64,000 nucleotides of DNA from Streptomyces antnestii (GCF_004005495.1 NZ_RZYA01000017.1:109654-173653); one strand, 5' to 3'; shown: positions 1 through 8,889, counted from the stretch's first letter. Notes: generated by a model not told the origin, from the letters alone. Numbers and translations: made by a program.

Positions 1-3000
1 GCGGGCCGGTCGATTCCGGAGCTGCTGATCGGCAACAAGGGCATCGGCGTCGCCAAGGGAGGACTACGGGCCGGCGTCGAGCGCGCCGCGAAGGAGGCCG
101 CCGAGGCGGAGACGCGGAGTGCGGCTCGGGACGCGCTCAGGAACGGCCCCGAGCAACACACCCGCCACGAGGAGGCGGTGGAGAACAAGGGCAGTGACCC
201 TGTCGACCTCGCGACCGGCAAGATGTACCTGCCCCAGACCGATGTCGCGCTTCCCGGCACCCTGCCCCTCCTCTTCACCCGGCGCGTGGAGTCCGGCTAT
301 CACCTGGGCCACTGGTTCGGCCCCTCCTGGTCGTCGACGGTCGACCAGCGCCTGGAGATCGACTCCGAGGGCGTCGTCTTCGTCACCGCCGACGGCCTGC
401 TCCTCCCCTATCCCCACCCGGCGCCCGGCCTGCCCACGCTGCCCACCCATGGCCCGCGCCACCCGCTGGACCGCGTGGACGACGGGTACACGATCACCGA
501 CCCGGTGGCGGGACGCGTCTGGCACTTCGCCGACCGGGGCACCGGCCTGGCCGTCCTGGAACAGATCGACGACCGCAACGGCAACTGGCTGACCTTCGAG
601 TACGACTCCGAGGGGACACCCCTCGGCATCATCCACAGCGCCGGCTACCACCTGAAGGTGACGGCGGAAGGCGGCCGGGTCACCGCGCTCCACCTGGCGG
701 GCGCGGCAACGGACGGCTCGGACCAGCAACTGATCAGCTACGGCTACTCCCCCGACGGCCACCTGACCGGGGTCACCAACTCCTCCGGTCTTCCCTTGCG
801 CTTCACGTACGACGACGAGGGCCGGGTCACTTCGTGGACGGACACGAACGACCGGTCTTACACGTACGAGTACGACGACCAGGACCGATGCGTGGCGGAG
901 GGCGGCGCCGAAGGCCACATGAGCCTGCGTCTCGCGTACGCCGGGCCGGACCCGGAGACGGGCCTGCGGCTGACCACCACGACGACCGGCGAGGGCCACA
1001 CGCGCCGGTTCCTGGTCAACGACGCCTGGCAGGTGATCGCCGACACGGATCCGCTCGGCGCGACCACGCACTACGAGCGAGACCGGTACAACCGCCTGCT
1101 GTCGCAGACCGACCCGCTCGGCCACACGACGTCCTTCCGCTACGACGAAGCGGGGAACCTGGTCCGTGCCGTCAGGCCGGACGGGCGCGAGACAAGGGCC
1201 GAGTACGACGATCACGGCCTGCCGGTCAAGGTGACCGGCCCGGACGGCACGACCCAACGCCAGACGTACGACGAGCGCGGCAACCGCACTGCGGTGACGG
1301 GCCCTTCCGGGCAGACGACGCACTTCGCGTACGACGACGCGGGCCGCGTCACGACTGTCACGGACCCGCTCGGTCACGTCACGACGGTCCGCTGTGACGG
1401 CGCCGGGCTCCCCGTCTCGATCACGGACCCTCTGGGTGCGGTGACGCGGTACGAGCGGGACGCCTTCGGCAGGCCTGTCTCGATCACCGATGCCGTCGGC
1501 GCTACGACTCGCCTCGAGTGGACGGTCGAAGGCAGGCTCGCACGCCGCACGGCCCCCGACGGCACGAGCGGATCCTGGACGTACGACGGCGAGGGCAACT
1601 GCACGACCCACACGGACGCCCTGGGCGGTGTCTCGTACAACGAGTACACACACTTCGACCTGCTCACCGCACGAACGGGTCCGGACGGCGTGCGGTACGA
1701 ATTCGCCCATGACACGGAACTGCGTCTCACTCAGGTCACCAACCCGCAGGGCCTGACCTGGAATTACGAGTACGACCCGGCCGGACGCCTGATATCGGAA
1801 ACGGACTTCGACGACCGGACGCTCGCGTACTCCCATGACACGGCGGGCCGCCTCACCGCCCGTACGAACACGGTTGGCCGGACGATCTCGTTCGAGCGCA
1901 ACGAACTGGGGCAGGTCACACGCAAGGACGCGGACGGCCGGGTCACGACGTACGCCTACGACCTGACGGACCAGCTCGCGCAGGCCATCGACCCTGACTC
2001 GACCCTCACGCTCCTCCGGGACCGCCACGGCCGCCTCCGTTCAGAGACGGTCAACGGGCGCGTACTCACCTATTTCTACGACGAGTTGGGGCGCCTCGCC
2101 GGTCGCACCACACCGACCGGCGCCGTCAGCACCTGGACGTACGACGCGGTGGGCCGCCGTACCGACCTGACCACGTCGGGCCGCAGCGTCGCCTTCGCGT
2201 ACGACCTCGCCGGCCGCGAGATCACCCGCCGAATCGGCGAGGCCGTCTCCTTCTCCAACACCTTCGACGAGCTGGGCCGGTTGACGGCACAGTCGGTCGG
2301 GGTCCCTGGCGGCGACCGGACGATCCAGTCCCGCGCCTACGCCTACCGGGCCGACGGCAACGTCACCGCCATCGACGACCAGCTGTCCGGCGCCCGGCGC
2401 TTCGATCTCGACGCGGCGGGCCGCGTCACGGCTGTCCACGCCGCGAACTGGACCGAGTCATACGCGTACGACGAGGCCGGCAACCAGACGACGGCCTCCT
2501 GGCCGTCCGATCACCCGGGCCACGAGGCGACGGGCCCCCGCGCCTACACCGGCACCCGCATCACCCGCGCCGGCGGCGTCCGCTACGAGCACGACGCACT
2601 CGGCCGCGTCACACTCCGCCAGAAGCCCCGTCTGTCCCGCAAACCGGACACGTGGCGCTACGAGTGGGACGCAGAGGACCACCTCACTTCCACCATCACC
2701 CCCGACGGCACGCGCTGGCGCTACACATACGACCCACTGGGCCGCCGCACGGCAAAACTCCGCCTGGCTGCGGACAGCGAGACAGTCGTGGAACGGGTGG
2801 ACTTCACCTGGGACGGCACGACCCTCTGCGAACAGACGACGACGTCCCCGGACTTCCCGAACCCGGTCACCCTCACGTGGGACCACCAGGGCCTACGCCC
2901 CATAGCCCAAACAGAACGCATCGGCACGACCGCGGACGCCCCGCAGTCAGAAATCGACTCCCGCTTCTTCGCCATCATCACGGACCTGGTCGGCACCCCG

Positions 3001-3708
3001 ACCGAACTGGTCGACGAACAGGGCGAGATCGCGTGGCACACGCGGAGCACGCTATGGGGGACGACGGCGTGGGCAGCGAACAGCACGACGTATACGCCAC
3101 TACGCTTTCCGGGTCAGTATTTCGACCCTGAGACGGGGCTTCATTGCAACTACTTTCGGCATTACGACCCGGAGTCGGCTCGGTACCTCAGTATCGATCC
3201 TCTGGGACTCGCACCTGCCCCCAATCCGGCTACGTACGTCACAAATCCCCACACATGGGCAGACCATCTCGGGCTAAGCCCCGACTGCAACGGAGTCCAG
3301 GACACCTATCGAGGTGACTCTCAGAACAAGCCGGGCGGACAACATGGACCTGCCGCCAGCATCGACCACGTCAAGGCGGAATTGGGGCGGGCAGGGATGC
3401 CTGTTTCAGACTACGATATCGTCCATGTTCCAGAAATACGCACACCTGATGGCATCGCATTCGGAAACAGCCCGCAAACGATGGACGGATTCCCAATGAA
3501 GGGCCCGAGAGGACGCCCTCTCATCGAAATATCCGACATCGGCCTCCGGGACTTGCACGAGGCTGTCGCCACCATCAATCACGAGATATACCACCATAAA
3601 CACTTTGAGTTGACGAGAAAATCCGTCAACCCGTGGGGCGGGTCAGAAGACGCCGCAGAGGAATACGGGCAACGGATGTTGGATCAGTTTCGTAGGCGAA
3701 CCGGATAG
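1..3708 (+). CDS. RHS/YD-repeat polymorphic toxin, 5' end outside window
   Basis: The frame is open from base 1, so the start lies before the window and 1,235 codons are visible. A short helical stretch is followed from about base 178 by the ENKGSDPVDLATGKM motif that opens the DUF6531 domain of many RHS proteins. Then come more than fifteen YD-type repeats, which in this family build a hollow beta-shell. The conserved core ends at RYLSIDPLGL (about 3181-3210) and a PNPATYV/NPH linker. The remaining ~150 residues are the variable tip, noticeably richer in A+T than the shell. The tip has HEIYH at 3580-3594, an HExxH zinc-protease signature, and a downstream GSEDAAEEYG that could supply a third metal ligand. 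RHS proteins are known to encapsulate and release such tips as toxins; a metallopeptidase-like activity here is inference. A candidate immunity gene follows 9 bp downstream. Confidence 0.93.
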   Translation, partial: AGRSIPELLIGNKGIGVAKGGLRAGVERAAKEAAEAETRSAARDALRNGPEQHTRHEEAVENKGSDPVDLATGKMYLPQTDVALPGTLPLLFTRRVESGYHLGHWFGPSWSSTVDQRLEIDSEGVVFVTADGLLLPYPHPAPGLPTLPTHGPRHPLDRVDDGYTITDPVAGRVWHFADRGTGLAVLEQIDDRNGNWLTFEYDSEGTPLGIIHSAGYHLKVTAEGGRVTALHLAGAATDGSDQQLISYGYSPDGHLTGVTNSSGLPLRFTYDDEGRVTSWTDTNDRSYTYEYDDQDRCVAEGGAEGHMSLRLAYAGPDPETGLRLTTTTTGEGHTRRFLVNDAWQVIADTDPLGATTHYERDRYNRLLSQTDPLGHTTSFRYDEAGNLVRAVRPDGRETRAEYDDHGLPVKVTGPDGTTQRQTYDERGNRTAVTGPSGQTTHFAYDDAGRVTTVTDPLGHVTTVRCDGAGLPVSITDPLGAVTRYERDAFGRPVSITDAVGATTRLEWTVEGRLARRTAPDGTSGSWTYDGEGNCTTHTDALGGVSYNEYTHFDLLTARTGPDGVRYEFAHDTELRLTQVTNPQGLTWNYEYDPAGRLISETDFDDRTLAYSHDTAGRLTARTNTVGRTISFERNELGQVTRKDADGRVTTYAYDLTDQLAQAIDPDSTLTLLRDRHGRLRSETVNGRVLTYFYDELGRLAGRTTPTGAVSTWTYDAVGRRTDLTTSGRSVAFAYDLAGREITRRIGEAVSFSNTFDELGRLTAQSVGVPGGDRTIQSRAYAYRADGNVTAIDDQLSGARRFDLDAAGRVTAVHAANWTESYAYDEAGNQTTASWPSDHPGHEATGPRAYTGTRITRAGGVRYEHDALGRVTLRQKPRLSRKPDTWRYEWDAEDHLTSTITPDGTRWRYTYDPLGRRTAKLRLAADSETVVERVDFTWDGTTLCEQTTTSPDFPNPVTLTWDHQGLRPIAQTERIGTTADAPQSEIDSRFFAIITDLVGTPTELVDEQGEIAWHTRSTLWGTTAWAANSTTYTPLRFPGQYFDPETGLHCNYFRHYDPESARYLSIDPLGLAPAPNPATYVTNPHTWADHLGLSPDCNGVQDTYRGDSQNKPGGQHGPAASIDHVKAELGRAGMPVSDYDIVHVPEIRTPDGIAFGNSPQTMDGFPMKGPRGRPLIEISDIGLRDLHEAVATINHEIYHHKHFELTRKSVNPWGGSEDAAEEYGQRMLDQFRRRTG

Positions 3709-3717
3709 GGCGGCGGC

Positions 3718-4068
3718 ATGCAGGAATTTACTCGCGACCAAGAGATCGAAATCGTTTCAGGGCCGAGATTCACGGAACTCCCTGTTGAACGCGTTTGCCC
3801 CGCGTGCGGGGCGAAGTCCCTCCGCATGTACATCTATCGATTCACGGCAGGCGAACGATCTTCTCGCATCACATATGCGTGGTGCGCTTCCTGCAGGAGA
3901 TTCAAGGGGTGGACTGGGCCGGATAATGACGGCCTAGATTTTAATGATCCTCTAGCGGGCCTTTCGCGAGAGGGGAGGCGCGACCTCCAGTCCGACTTTC
4001 CTGCTTTTTTGCGCCGTCTCGACGAACTGTGGGAATCCGGAGATCTGCCACAGCAGTTCAGTCACTGA
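3718..4068 (+). CDS. Candidate immunity protein with zinc-ribbon cysteines
   Basis: This 116-residue protein starts 9 bp after the RHS stop, the usual place for the immunity gene of a polymorphic toxin. It has two Cys pairs, CPAC (residues 27-30) and CASC (residues 56-59), spaced like a treble-clef or zinc-ribbon knuckle. The C-terminal half is acidic and helical with no signal peptide or membrane segment, so it should be cytoplasmic. Base composition is lower in GC than the neighbours, like the toxin tip, suggesting the two arrived together. I do not recognise a named family. The immunity role is inferred only from position and shared composition; a small metal-binding protein of other function is possible. 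Confidence 0.75.
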   Translation: MQEFTRDQEIEIVSGPRFTELPVERVCPACGAKSLRMYIYRFTAGERSSRITYAWCASCRRFKGWTGPDNDGLDFNDPLAGLSREGRRDLQSDFPAFLRRLDELWESGDLPQQFSH

Positions 4069-4101
4069 CGCCGTCCACCTCCCACCACGGAAGAAGCACG
4101 C

Positions 4102-4923
4102 ATGACCACCCCTCATCAGCCGCCCCCGCCCGGATTCGGTGCGCCGCAGTACGGGGCTCCGCCCGCTCCTGGGTATCCGCAACACGGCGGGCAGTGGCCG
4201 GCGCACGGGGTGCCTCCGCAGGGCGTGCCGCCGCACGGCCCCTACGGTGGGCCTCCCATGGGTGGCTGGGGCGCGCCTCCCCCGAAGAAGAGCAGCACGG
4301 GGAAGACGCTTGCGATCGTCGCGGGATGCATCGCCGGAGCGTTCATCCTGATGAGCGGTATCCGGGAGTTGCAGGGAGGTCATGGCGCGGCGCCCGACCC
4401 GTCCGCGCAGCAATATCGGCTCACCCTTCCCGAGACCATCGACGGCGGCGCCTTCCGGCTCGGGCAGGACGTCAGTGACCGTTTCGACAACTCCGCGAAC
4501 GCCGACGACGCGTACGCCCGGTCCCTCCAGAGCGAGGCTGGGTTTTACGACGCCAAGTCCGGGTCCGGGCAACTGCTCTACAGCGGTTCGTATTCGGACC
4601 GCCAGGATCCCTTCTACCCCAAGATGGGTCTGCTCGACGGCATCGAGGAGAACGACTCGATGACCGTCGCCATCCCCCGGCGCGACATGGACGAGCAGAG
4701 CTCCGACGGTGACCAGATGGCCTGCGAGGTGCTGACGAAGGCCGATGGTGGCCAGAAGCTGACTATGGCCGTCTGCTCCTGGACCGACCGCTACACGCAA
4801 GGCGCCATCGTCGACAACAGCCCCGACAGCTTCGGCGTCACCCCCGAGAAGTACGACCTCGACACCCTGGCCAAGCGCACCGCCCGCATCCGCGACGAGG
4901 TCCGCGTGCCCGTCGAGGACTGA
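4102..4923 (+). CDS. Pro-rich single-pass membrane protein, function unknown
   Basis: The 273-residue product begins with about 60 residues rich in Pro, Gly, Gln and Tyr, a cytoplasmic tail type common in Streptomyces membrane proteins. A KKSSTGK patch and one membrane segment follow at residues ~69-86. The remaining ~185 residues would lie outside the cell and contain acidic stretches and two Cys residues that could pair. An AGAAG purine run lies about 8 bases before the ATG. The extracellular part resembles no enzyme I know; there is no catalytic motif or lipobox. It is separated by only 33 bp from the immunity gene upstream but has normal high-GC codon usage, so it probably belongs to the host chromosome rather than the toxin cassette. 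Confidence 0.85.
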   Translation: MTTPHQPPPPGFGAPQYGAPPAPGYPQHGGQWPAHGVPPQGVPPHGPYGGPPMGGWGAPPPKKSSTGKTLAIVAGCIAGAFILMSGIRELQGGHGAAPDPSAQQYRLTLPETIDGGAFRLGQDVSDRFDNSANADDAYARSLQSEAGFYDAKSGSGQLLYSGSYSDRQDPFYPKMGLLDGIEENDSMTVAIPRRDMDEQSSDGDQMACEVLTKADGGQKLTMAVCSWTDRYTQGAIVDNSPDSFGVTPEKYDLDTLAKRTARIRDEVRVPVED

Positions 4924-4933
4924 TGGCGATGGG

Positions 4934-5008
4934 ATTGGCAGATTTGGGCGGGGTGCCGCGTCTTCGGTTCCTGGTCGCGCGGCTGCTGGGCTGCCCGAAT
5001 CTGCCAAT
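4934..5008. terminator. Long hairpin between convergent genes
   Basis: ATTGGCAGATTTGGGC at 4934-4949 is matched by GCCCGAATCTGCCAAT at 4993-5008, a 16-bp inverted repeat with one G-T wobble and a 43-nt loop. The loop contains a smaller GCCGCG/CGCGGC pairing. It fills the gap between two convergent genes and could stop transcription from both sides. The long loop is unusual for a simple terminator. Confidence 0.55.
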
Positions 5009-5016
5009 GTCAGCCT

Positions 5017-5406
5017 TCAGTTCAGTTCGAACCACACCACCTTGCTGTCCGTGAGGCGATAACGGCCCCACCTCGCCGCCATCGCCTGCACCAGAGACAG
5101 GCCCCGGCCGAAGGGGGCGTCCGTCGTGCAGGGCAGGGAGTTCGGGAGTTCCGGGTCGTTGTCCATCTCTCCGATGCGGATCACTCCCGTGCCGGTGTGG
5201 AGCCATACGGAGAGCGGGCCGTCCGAGTGCTTCACGGCGTTCGAGACCAGTTCCGACGTCAACAGTTCGGCCATGGCCGCGAGTTCGGGCGAGTTGCCGT
5301 AGTCCAGGAGCGCGGTGCGGATCGTGTGGCGGGCGATACGGGGGGCTCTGGGGTCGTTCGTCAGGTGGAGGTGACACTCCCAGGTGCGGGGAGGGGTTGC
5401 GGGCAT
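5017..5406 (-). CDS. RsbW-like ATP-binding protein (HATPase_c_2)
   Basis: The 129-residue product is a lone GHKL ATPase domain of the anti-sigma factor/serine kinase type. The N box is ELVSNAVKH (residues 52-60, with Glu and Asn for catalysis and Mg binding), EMDND (80-84) is the G1-like region, and GRGLSLV (100-106) is the G2 glycine motif. I chose the ATG at 5406 because GGGAGAA lies 6-7 bases upstream; an upstream extension to 5520 lacks such support. In Streptomyces such small ATPases often sit beside XRE/DUF5753 and DUF397 genes, as here, in developmental-regulator modules of the abaA/whiJ type. The protein partner, probably a sigma factor or anti-anti-sigma factor, is not in the window. 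Confidence 0.9.
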   Translation of the reverse strand: MPATPPRTWECHLHLTNDPRAPRIARHTIRTALLDYGNSPELAAMAELLTSELVSNAVKHSDGPLSVWLHTGTGVIRIGEMDNDPELPNSLPCTTDAPFGRGLSLVQAMAARWGRYRLTDSKVVWFELN

Positions 5407-5564
5407 GGCGTTCTCCCAGTCTGCGGTGGGGGTGCGGCGGTCGGTGGCTCGTCTCCCTGGCGCGGGGCCGCCCCTTTCAGGGAGGAAGGTTGCGGGCAGC
5501 CCCGCGCGATGCACTGCCAACTGCCGTGTGTAGCTCGTGTGTTACTGAATGTAGCGCAAGGCGG

Positions 5565-5576
5565 AGTACGTGTACT
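5565..5576. promoter_or_regulatory. Short palindrome in divergent control region
   Basis: AGTAC-GT-GTACT is an inverted repeat with a 2-bp centre, 70 bp before the XRE gene and in the 239-bp region shared with the divergent ATPase gene. It could be an operator for the XRE regulator. The assignment rests only on symmetry and position. Confidence 0.25.
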
Positions 5577-5645
5577 ACTTCCTTGTGGGATTCACTCTCC
5601 AGGGGTCGAAAGGCAGACTGAGCCCGTCGTCGTACAGGAGGCCCC

Positions 5646-6497
5646 ATGCCGCCGAGGAGCACCACCACCGAGCGTCAGAGGCGTCTCGGTGCGGAACTGC
5701 GCAAGATGCGTACCGCCGCAGGCATCACCACCGAGTACGCCGCCGGGCTGCTCGGTGTCCCCCGGACCAACGTGCCCAACATGGAGTCAGGGCGGTCCGG
5801 TATCAGCCCGGAGCGAGTGCGGACCCTCGCCGGGAACTACGGTTGCGCGGACCAGGCCCTCGTCGACGCGCTGGCGGAGATGGCCGCCGAGCGCGGGAAG
5901 GGGTGGTGGGAGAAGTACCGGGGGCAGCTACCGCCCGCATTCCTGGACATCGCCGAGCTGGAGTGGCACGCGCGGGAGCTGCGCATCGCCCTCGCCGTAC
6001 ACCTCCCCGGACTTCTCCAGACCGAGGAACACGCACGTGCCGTCTTCAAGCACGTCATCCCCGCGCTCCCCGCGGCCGACGTGGACGCGCGCGTCGCCCA
6101 TCGCATGGACCGGCAGCAGGTGCTGGACTCGGCGGAACCGCCACGGCTCGACCTGATCATCCACGAGGCCGCACTCCGGATGGAGTTCGGAGGACCCGGC
6201 GTCAGCCGACGCCAGCTCAAACACATCCTCGACGTGAGCGAACGGGACGAAGTGACCGTACGCGCCATTCCGTTCAAGGCCGGAGGCTTCCCCGGTGCCG
6301 GTCAGTCCGTCGTCTACGCCAAGGGTGCCGTGCCGGACCTGGACACGGTGGAACTCGACAGCACTCACGGCCCGGAATTCATCGACTCGGGGATGCAGTT
6401 GCACAAGTACCGCGCGCAGTTGGACGCGATGGCGGCGGTCGCCCTGACGGCCGCCGCGTCTCGCGATCTCATCCGAGCGCTCGCCGCCGACCTCTAG
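5646..6497 (+). CDS. XRE-family regulator with DUF5753 (WhiJ/Scr1-like)
   Basis: The 283-residue protein has an N-terminal helix-turn-helix (about residues 10-65, with GVPRTNVPNMESGR as the recognition region) and a C-terminal DUF5753 domain from about residue 100 to the end. This architecture is the WhiJ-like/Scr1-like regulator family, greatly expanded in Streptomyces. An AGGAGG ribosome site sits 5 bases before the ATG. The next gene, 11 bp downstream, encodes a DUF397 protein, its usual partner. The family is described both as developmental regulators and as antitoxin-like DNA-binding proteins that pair with the small DUF397 product. The target here is unknown; self-regulation from the divergent region is likely. 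Confidence 0.95.
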   Translation: MPPRSTTTERQRRLGAELRKMRTAAGITTEYAAGLLGVPRTNVPNMESGRSGISPERVRTLAGNYGCADQALVDALAEMAAERGKGWWEKYRGQLPPAFLDIAELEWHARELRIALAVHLPGLLQTEEHARAVFKHVIPALPAADVDARVAHRMDRQQVLDSAEPPRLDLIIHEAALRMEFGGPGVSRRQLKHILDVSERDEVTVRAIPFKAGGFPGAGQSVVYAKGAVPDLDTVELDSTHGPEFIDSGMQLHKYRAQLDAMAAVALTAAASRDLIRALAADL

Positions 6498-6508
6498 GAG
6501 AAGCCACC

Positions 6509-6700
6509 GTGCCGACGATCACCTGGGAAGACCCCTACTGCGGCGAGGGAGCCAACTGCTTCCGCCTCGGTACCGACCCCGACGGCAACGCCTACATCGC
6601 CGTCGCCGGGGCCGAGGAAACGTATCTCACCGACAGTCGTGACGCTCTGCGTGCCCTCATTCTCGACATCAAGGCCGGCAAGGCCGACCACCTGCTCTAG
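6509..6700 (+). CDS. DUF397 small protein
   Basis: A 63-residue protein starts at GTG 6509 with AGGAG (6497-6501) seven bases upstream. The aromatic N-terminus (ITWEDPYCGEGANCF) and the pattern of a variable middle followed by a conserved DSRDALRALILDIKAGK-type end fit the DUF397 family. These proteins are encoded beside XRE/DUF5753 regulators and are thought to act with them, as toxin-like partners or modulators; BldB-type developmental proteins are related in genetic context. Two Cys residues (8 and 14) lie close together. Its stop overlaps by 4 bp the stop of the convergent glycosidase gene. Confidence 0.88.
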   Translation: MPTITWEDPYCGEGANCFRLGTDPDGNAYIAVAGAEETYLTDSRDALRALILDIKAGKADHLL

Positions 6701-8094
6701 CGGTGCGTCACCGTCACCGTCACGTGAGCCCCCGGCGCTGCCGTCACCCAGGCCCTCCCTGGGCCGTGGCGGTGCACCGTGGCCTTTCCGGTGACGGTGA
6801 TGTCCCAGGGCTCCGAGGGCAGGGAGATCTCCGTCGTCCGGGGGCCCCGGGGGCGGGTTGAGGCGTCGTACGTCAGGGTGTAGACGCCTGTGGCAGGGGC
6901 GTAGGACGACGAGCGGACCGTGCCTGCGACCGCCTCCGCGTACGGTTCGGCGGTGAGTTCCTTGTTCTGGCGGAACGCGCCCGACTTGTCGACGGCGCAG
7001 TAGCCGCCGCCGTAGCACCACACGTAGCCCGCCCAGCCGGAGCTGTAGCGGCCGAGTGAGGCCATCGCGTCGCCGTAGAAACGGGCCATGTTGGGGAGGG
7101 AGTTGTTGAGCGGGCCCCATTCGCCCACGACCACGGGGACCTTGTACTCCTCGGGGTACTGCGTGACCGCCCGCTCGTACGTCTCGACCCAGCCCGCCGC
7201 GGGGTCGTAGTCCGCGCCCGCCTCCATGCCCGTGTTGTAGAAGTGCGGCGCGTAGACCACCTTCTTGTCGTTCACGCGACCGAGTCCTGTCGGTACGCCC
7301 TCGCCGACGATCGGCGTCGGTTCGACGAAGACCCAGCTGTCCCGGTCCTCCGAACGGATCGCGTCCGCCACGCGGTTGTACATCGGCGTCAGCTGGTCGT
7401 GTTCGATGCGACGGGCCGCCGTCGGCAGGTCCTCGCCGGCATGCATCTCGCCCATCGGCTCGTTGATGACGTCGTAACCGAGCACGGCCGGGTGGTGGCC
7501 GAAGCGGTCGGCGACCACCTTCCACATGCGGGCCTGCGCCCGCCGCAGGTCCTCGTCCTCGTAGAGGTGGGTGAAGGCGCGCTGCACGGCCGGTTCGAAG
7601 TACTCCGCGAACCAGTCGTCGGGGTGCCGCTGGAAGGGCAGTCCGTCGGTGCGCGTGGCCCACTCCGGGATGCCGCGGTGCCCGAACACGGGGCCGAAGA
7701 CGTCCTGGTGGGCGTCGAGGACGACCCGCACGTCGTAGCGCTCCGCCCAGTCCAGTACGCGCTCGATCTTCTTCAGGTAGGCCTGGCTGTAGTGGCCGCG
7801 GGTCGGCTCCAGGTCGTCCCAGAAGATGAGCAGGCGCGCGAAGTCGAACCCCTTGGCCCGCATGTCGCGGAACGTCTGCTCCGTGATCGCGGACAGGGCG
7901 GCGTCACCCCGGTGCTCCTTGTCCTCTACGTTCCAGCCGCGCAGCGTGAGCGTGCGGCCGTACTCGTCGGTGAGGGCGGGAGCGGAGGCAGGGGCGTTCG
8001 GAACCGGGACGGTGGGACGCGCGGTGTCGGCACTGGCGGCAGACACCGGGAGCAGCGCGGCCGCCAAAGCGGCCACGAGAGTCACACGCAGCAA
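6697..8094 (-). CDS. Secreted GH5 endoglycoceramidase-like glycosidase
   Basis: Starting at TTG 8094 (GGAG six bases upstream) gives 465 residues with a clean signal peptide (1-22, cleaved near VSAASA/D). A GTG at 8085 is the alternative start; longer starts would put a charged leader before the signal. The TIM-barrel enzyme has GWNVEDKE near the barrel start, DAHQD (127-131) typical of endoglycoceramidases, the acid/base Glu in VINEP (Glu212), and the nucleophile Glu in VGEWG (Glu325). The last ~90 residues look like a small beta domain. GH5 enzymes of this subgroup cleave the link between oligosaccharide and lipid or other aglycones outside the cell. The exact substrate cannot be read from sequence. 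Direct 12-bp repeats lie just upstream. Confidence 0.92.
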   Translation of the reverse strand: MLRVTLVAALAAALLPVSAASADTARPTVPVPNAPASAPALTDEYGRTLTLRGWNVEDKEHRGDAALSAITEQTFRDMRAKGFDFARLLIFWDDLEPTRGHYSQAYLKKIERVLDWAERYDVRVVLDAHQDVFGPVFGHRGIPEWATRTDGLPFQRHPDDWFAEYFEPAVQRAFTHLYEDEDLRRAQARMWKVVADRFGHHPAVLGYDVINEPMGEMHAGEDLPTAARRIEHDQLTPMYNRVADAIRSEDRDSWVFVEPTPIVGEGVPTGLGRVNDKKVVYAPHFYNTGMEAGADYDPAAGWVETYERAVTQYPEEYKVPVVVGEWGPLNNSLPNMARFYGDAMASLGRYSSGWAGYVWCYGGGYCAVDKSGAFRQNKELTAEPYAEAVAGTVRSSSYAPATGVYTLTYDASTRPRGPRTTEISLPSEPWDITVTGKATVHRHGPGRAWVTAAPGAHVTVTVTHR

Positions 8095-8184
8095 GTCGGG
8101 CTCCAGGAGGGCGAGACGAAAGGCGTCGAAGACAGGTCGCTCGTTTTCTACCGGGCGGTAGGGGACTTTGGAATCCCTTGAACA

Positions 8185-8213
8185 GCGCGACTTGTGGCGC
8201 GACTTGTGGCGCG
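8185..8213. repeat. 12-bp direct repeat upstream of the glycosidase
   Basis: GCGCGACTTGTG occurs at 8185-8196 and 8197-8208, followed by a further GCGCG. The repeats lie about 90-120 bp before the glycosidase start, in its presumed promoter region. They could be tandem regulator sites or simple slippage. Confidence 0.6.
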
Positions 8214-8249
8214 TCTCGTCACTGGAGGGGTGGGGGCGGGTGAGGCCCG

Positions 8250-8762
8250 TCAGTCCTCGAAGTATGCGTCCAGGACCTTGTCGAGATCGTCCGCCCACGC
8301 CTGGGCGCGCGCCTTGTCCGGGGCCTCGACGTCGTTCGGGTACCAGCGGCTGTCCGGGGTGTGGACCGTGACGGTGAGGCGGCGGCGGGACGTGCCGACC
8401 TCGACCGCGCCGACCTCGTCCCAGCGGAACTCGGCTTCCTGGTCGTCCAGTTGGAGGACGATGCCGGTCGCGTCCGCGGTGATCGAACCGCGGCGGTCGG
8501 AGGCGGAGAAGGCGGGGCCGTCGACCTTGGCGTCCTCGGCGTCGGCGTCGGCCTCGGCGTCGCTCTCGACCTCGGTGTCGGACTCGGGGGCGGTCTCTTC
8601 CGGTTCCGACTCCGACTCCGGCTCCGGCTTCAGCTCCGATTCCGGTTCACGCGCGGCCTCGTCCGCCTCCTTGCGCGGCGGCGTGAGCCCCGGGATGAAG
8701 GCCGGGTCGGGGCCCGCGGCGTCCACGGGCGTGACTTTCTGGGTGTCTATGGGCTGCTCCAC
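8250..8762 (-). CDS. Acidic protein of unknown function
   Basis: The 170-residue product has a low-complexity acidic N-terminal half (about residues 30-85, mostly Glu, Asp, Ser, Pro and Ala) and a compact C-terminal half (about 90-170). The latter reads like a small beta-sheet domain with a final helix, with strands IVLQLDDQEAEFRWDEV and RRRLTVTVHT. No membrane segment, signal or catalytic motif is visible. The folded half resembles PH-like or DUF domains of Streptomyces hypothetical proteins, but I cannot name it. The gene is 155 bp upstream of the glycosidase on the same strand, so co-transcription is possible. Confidence 0.85.
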   Translation of the reverse strand: MEQPIDTQKVTPVDAAGPDPAFIPGLTPPRKEADEAAREPESELKPEPESESEPEETAPESDTEVESDAEADADAEDAKVDGPAFSASDRRGSITADATGIVLQLDDQEAEFRWDEVGAVEVGTSRRRLTVTVHTPDSRWYPNDVEAPDKARAQAWADDLDKVLDAYFED

Positions 8763-8841
8763 GAGCGAAGTATGGCGGACGAGTCTGTGGGGCGGGAGTC
8801 CCGCCTCCGGGGAAGATCCACGCGCGGCCGCACCCTGGAAT

Positions 8842-8889
8842 ACGTAGACCGAAGCGCAGACAGAAACGTAGACGGAAACGTAGACAGAT
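8842..8889. repeat. Four tandem 12-bp repeats
   Basis: Four consecutive 12-bp units (ACGTAGACCGAA, GCGCAGACAGAA, ACGTAGACGGAA, ACGTAGACAGAT) end 21 bp before the GTG of the next gene. They occupy the place of its promoter or leader, in the 148-bp divergent region. Confidence 0.75.

Noticed and set aside
64..2028. Long open frame on the minus strand across the RHS gene
   Set aside because: It is an antisense shadow created by G/C third-position bias. Its translation is Arg/Val-rich with no domain. Similar long antisense frames over the permease, propeller, STAND, subtilase and cyclase genes were rejected for the same reason.
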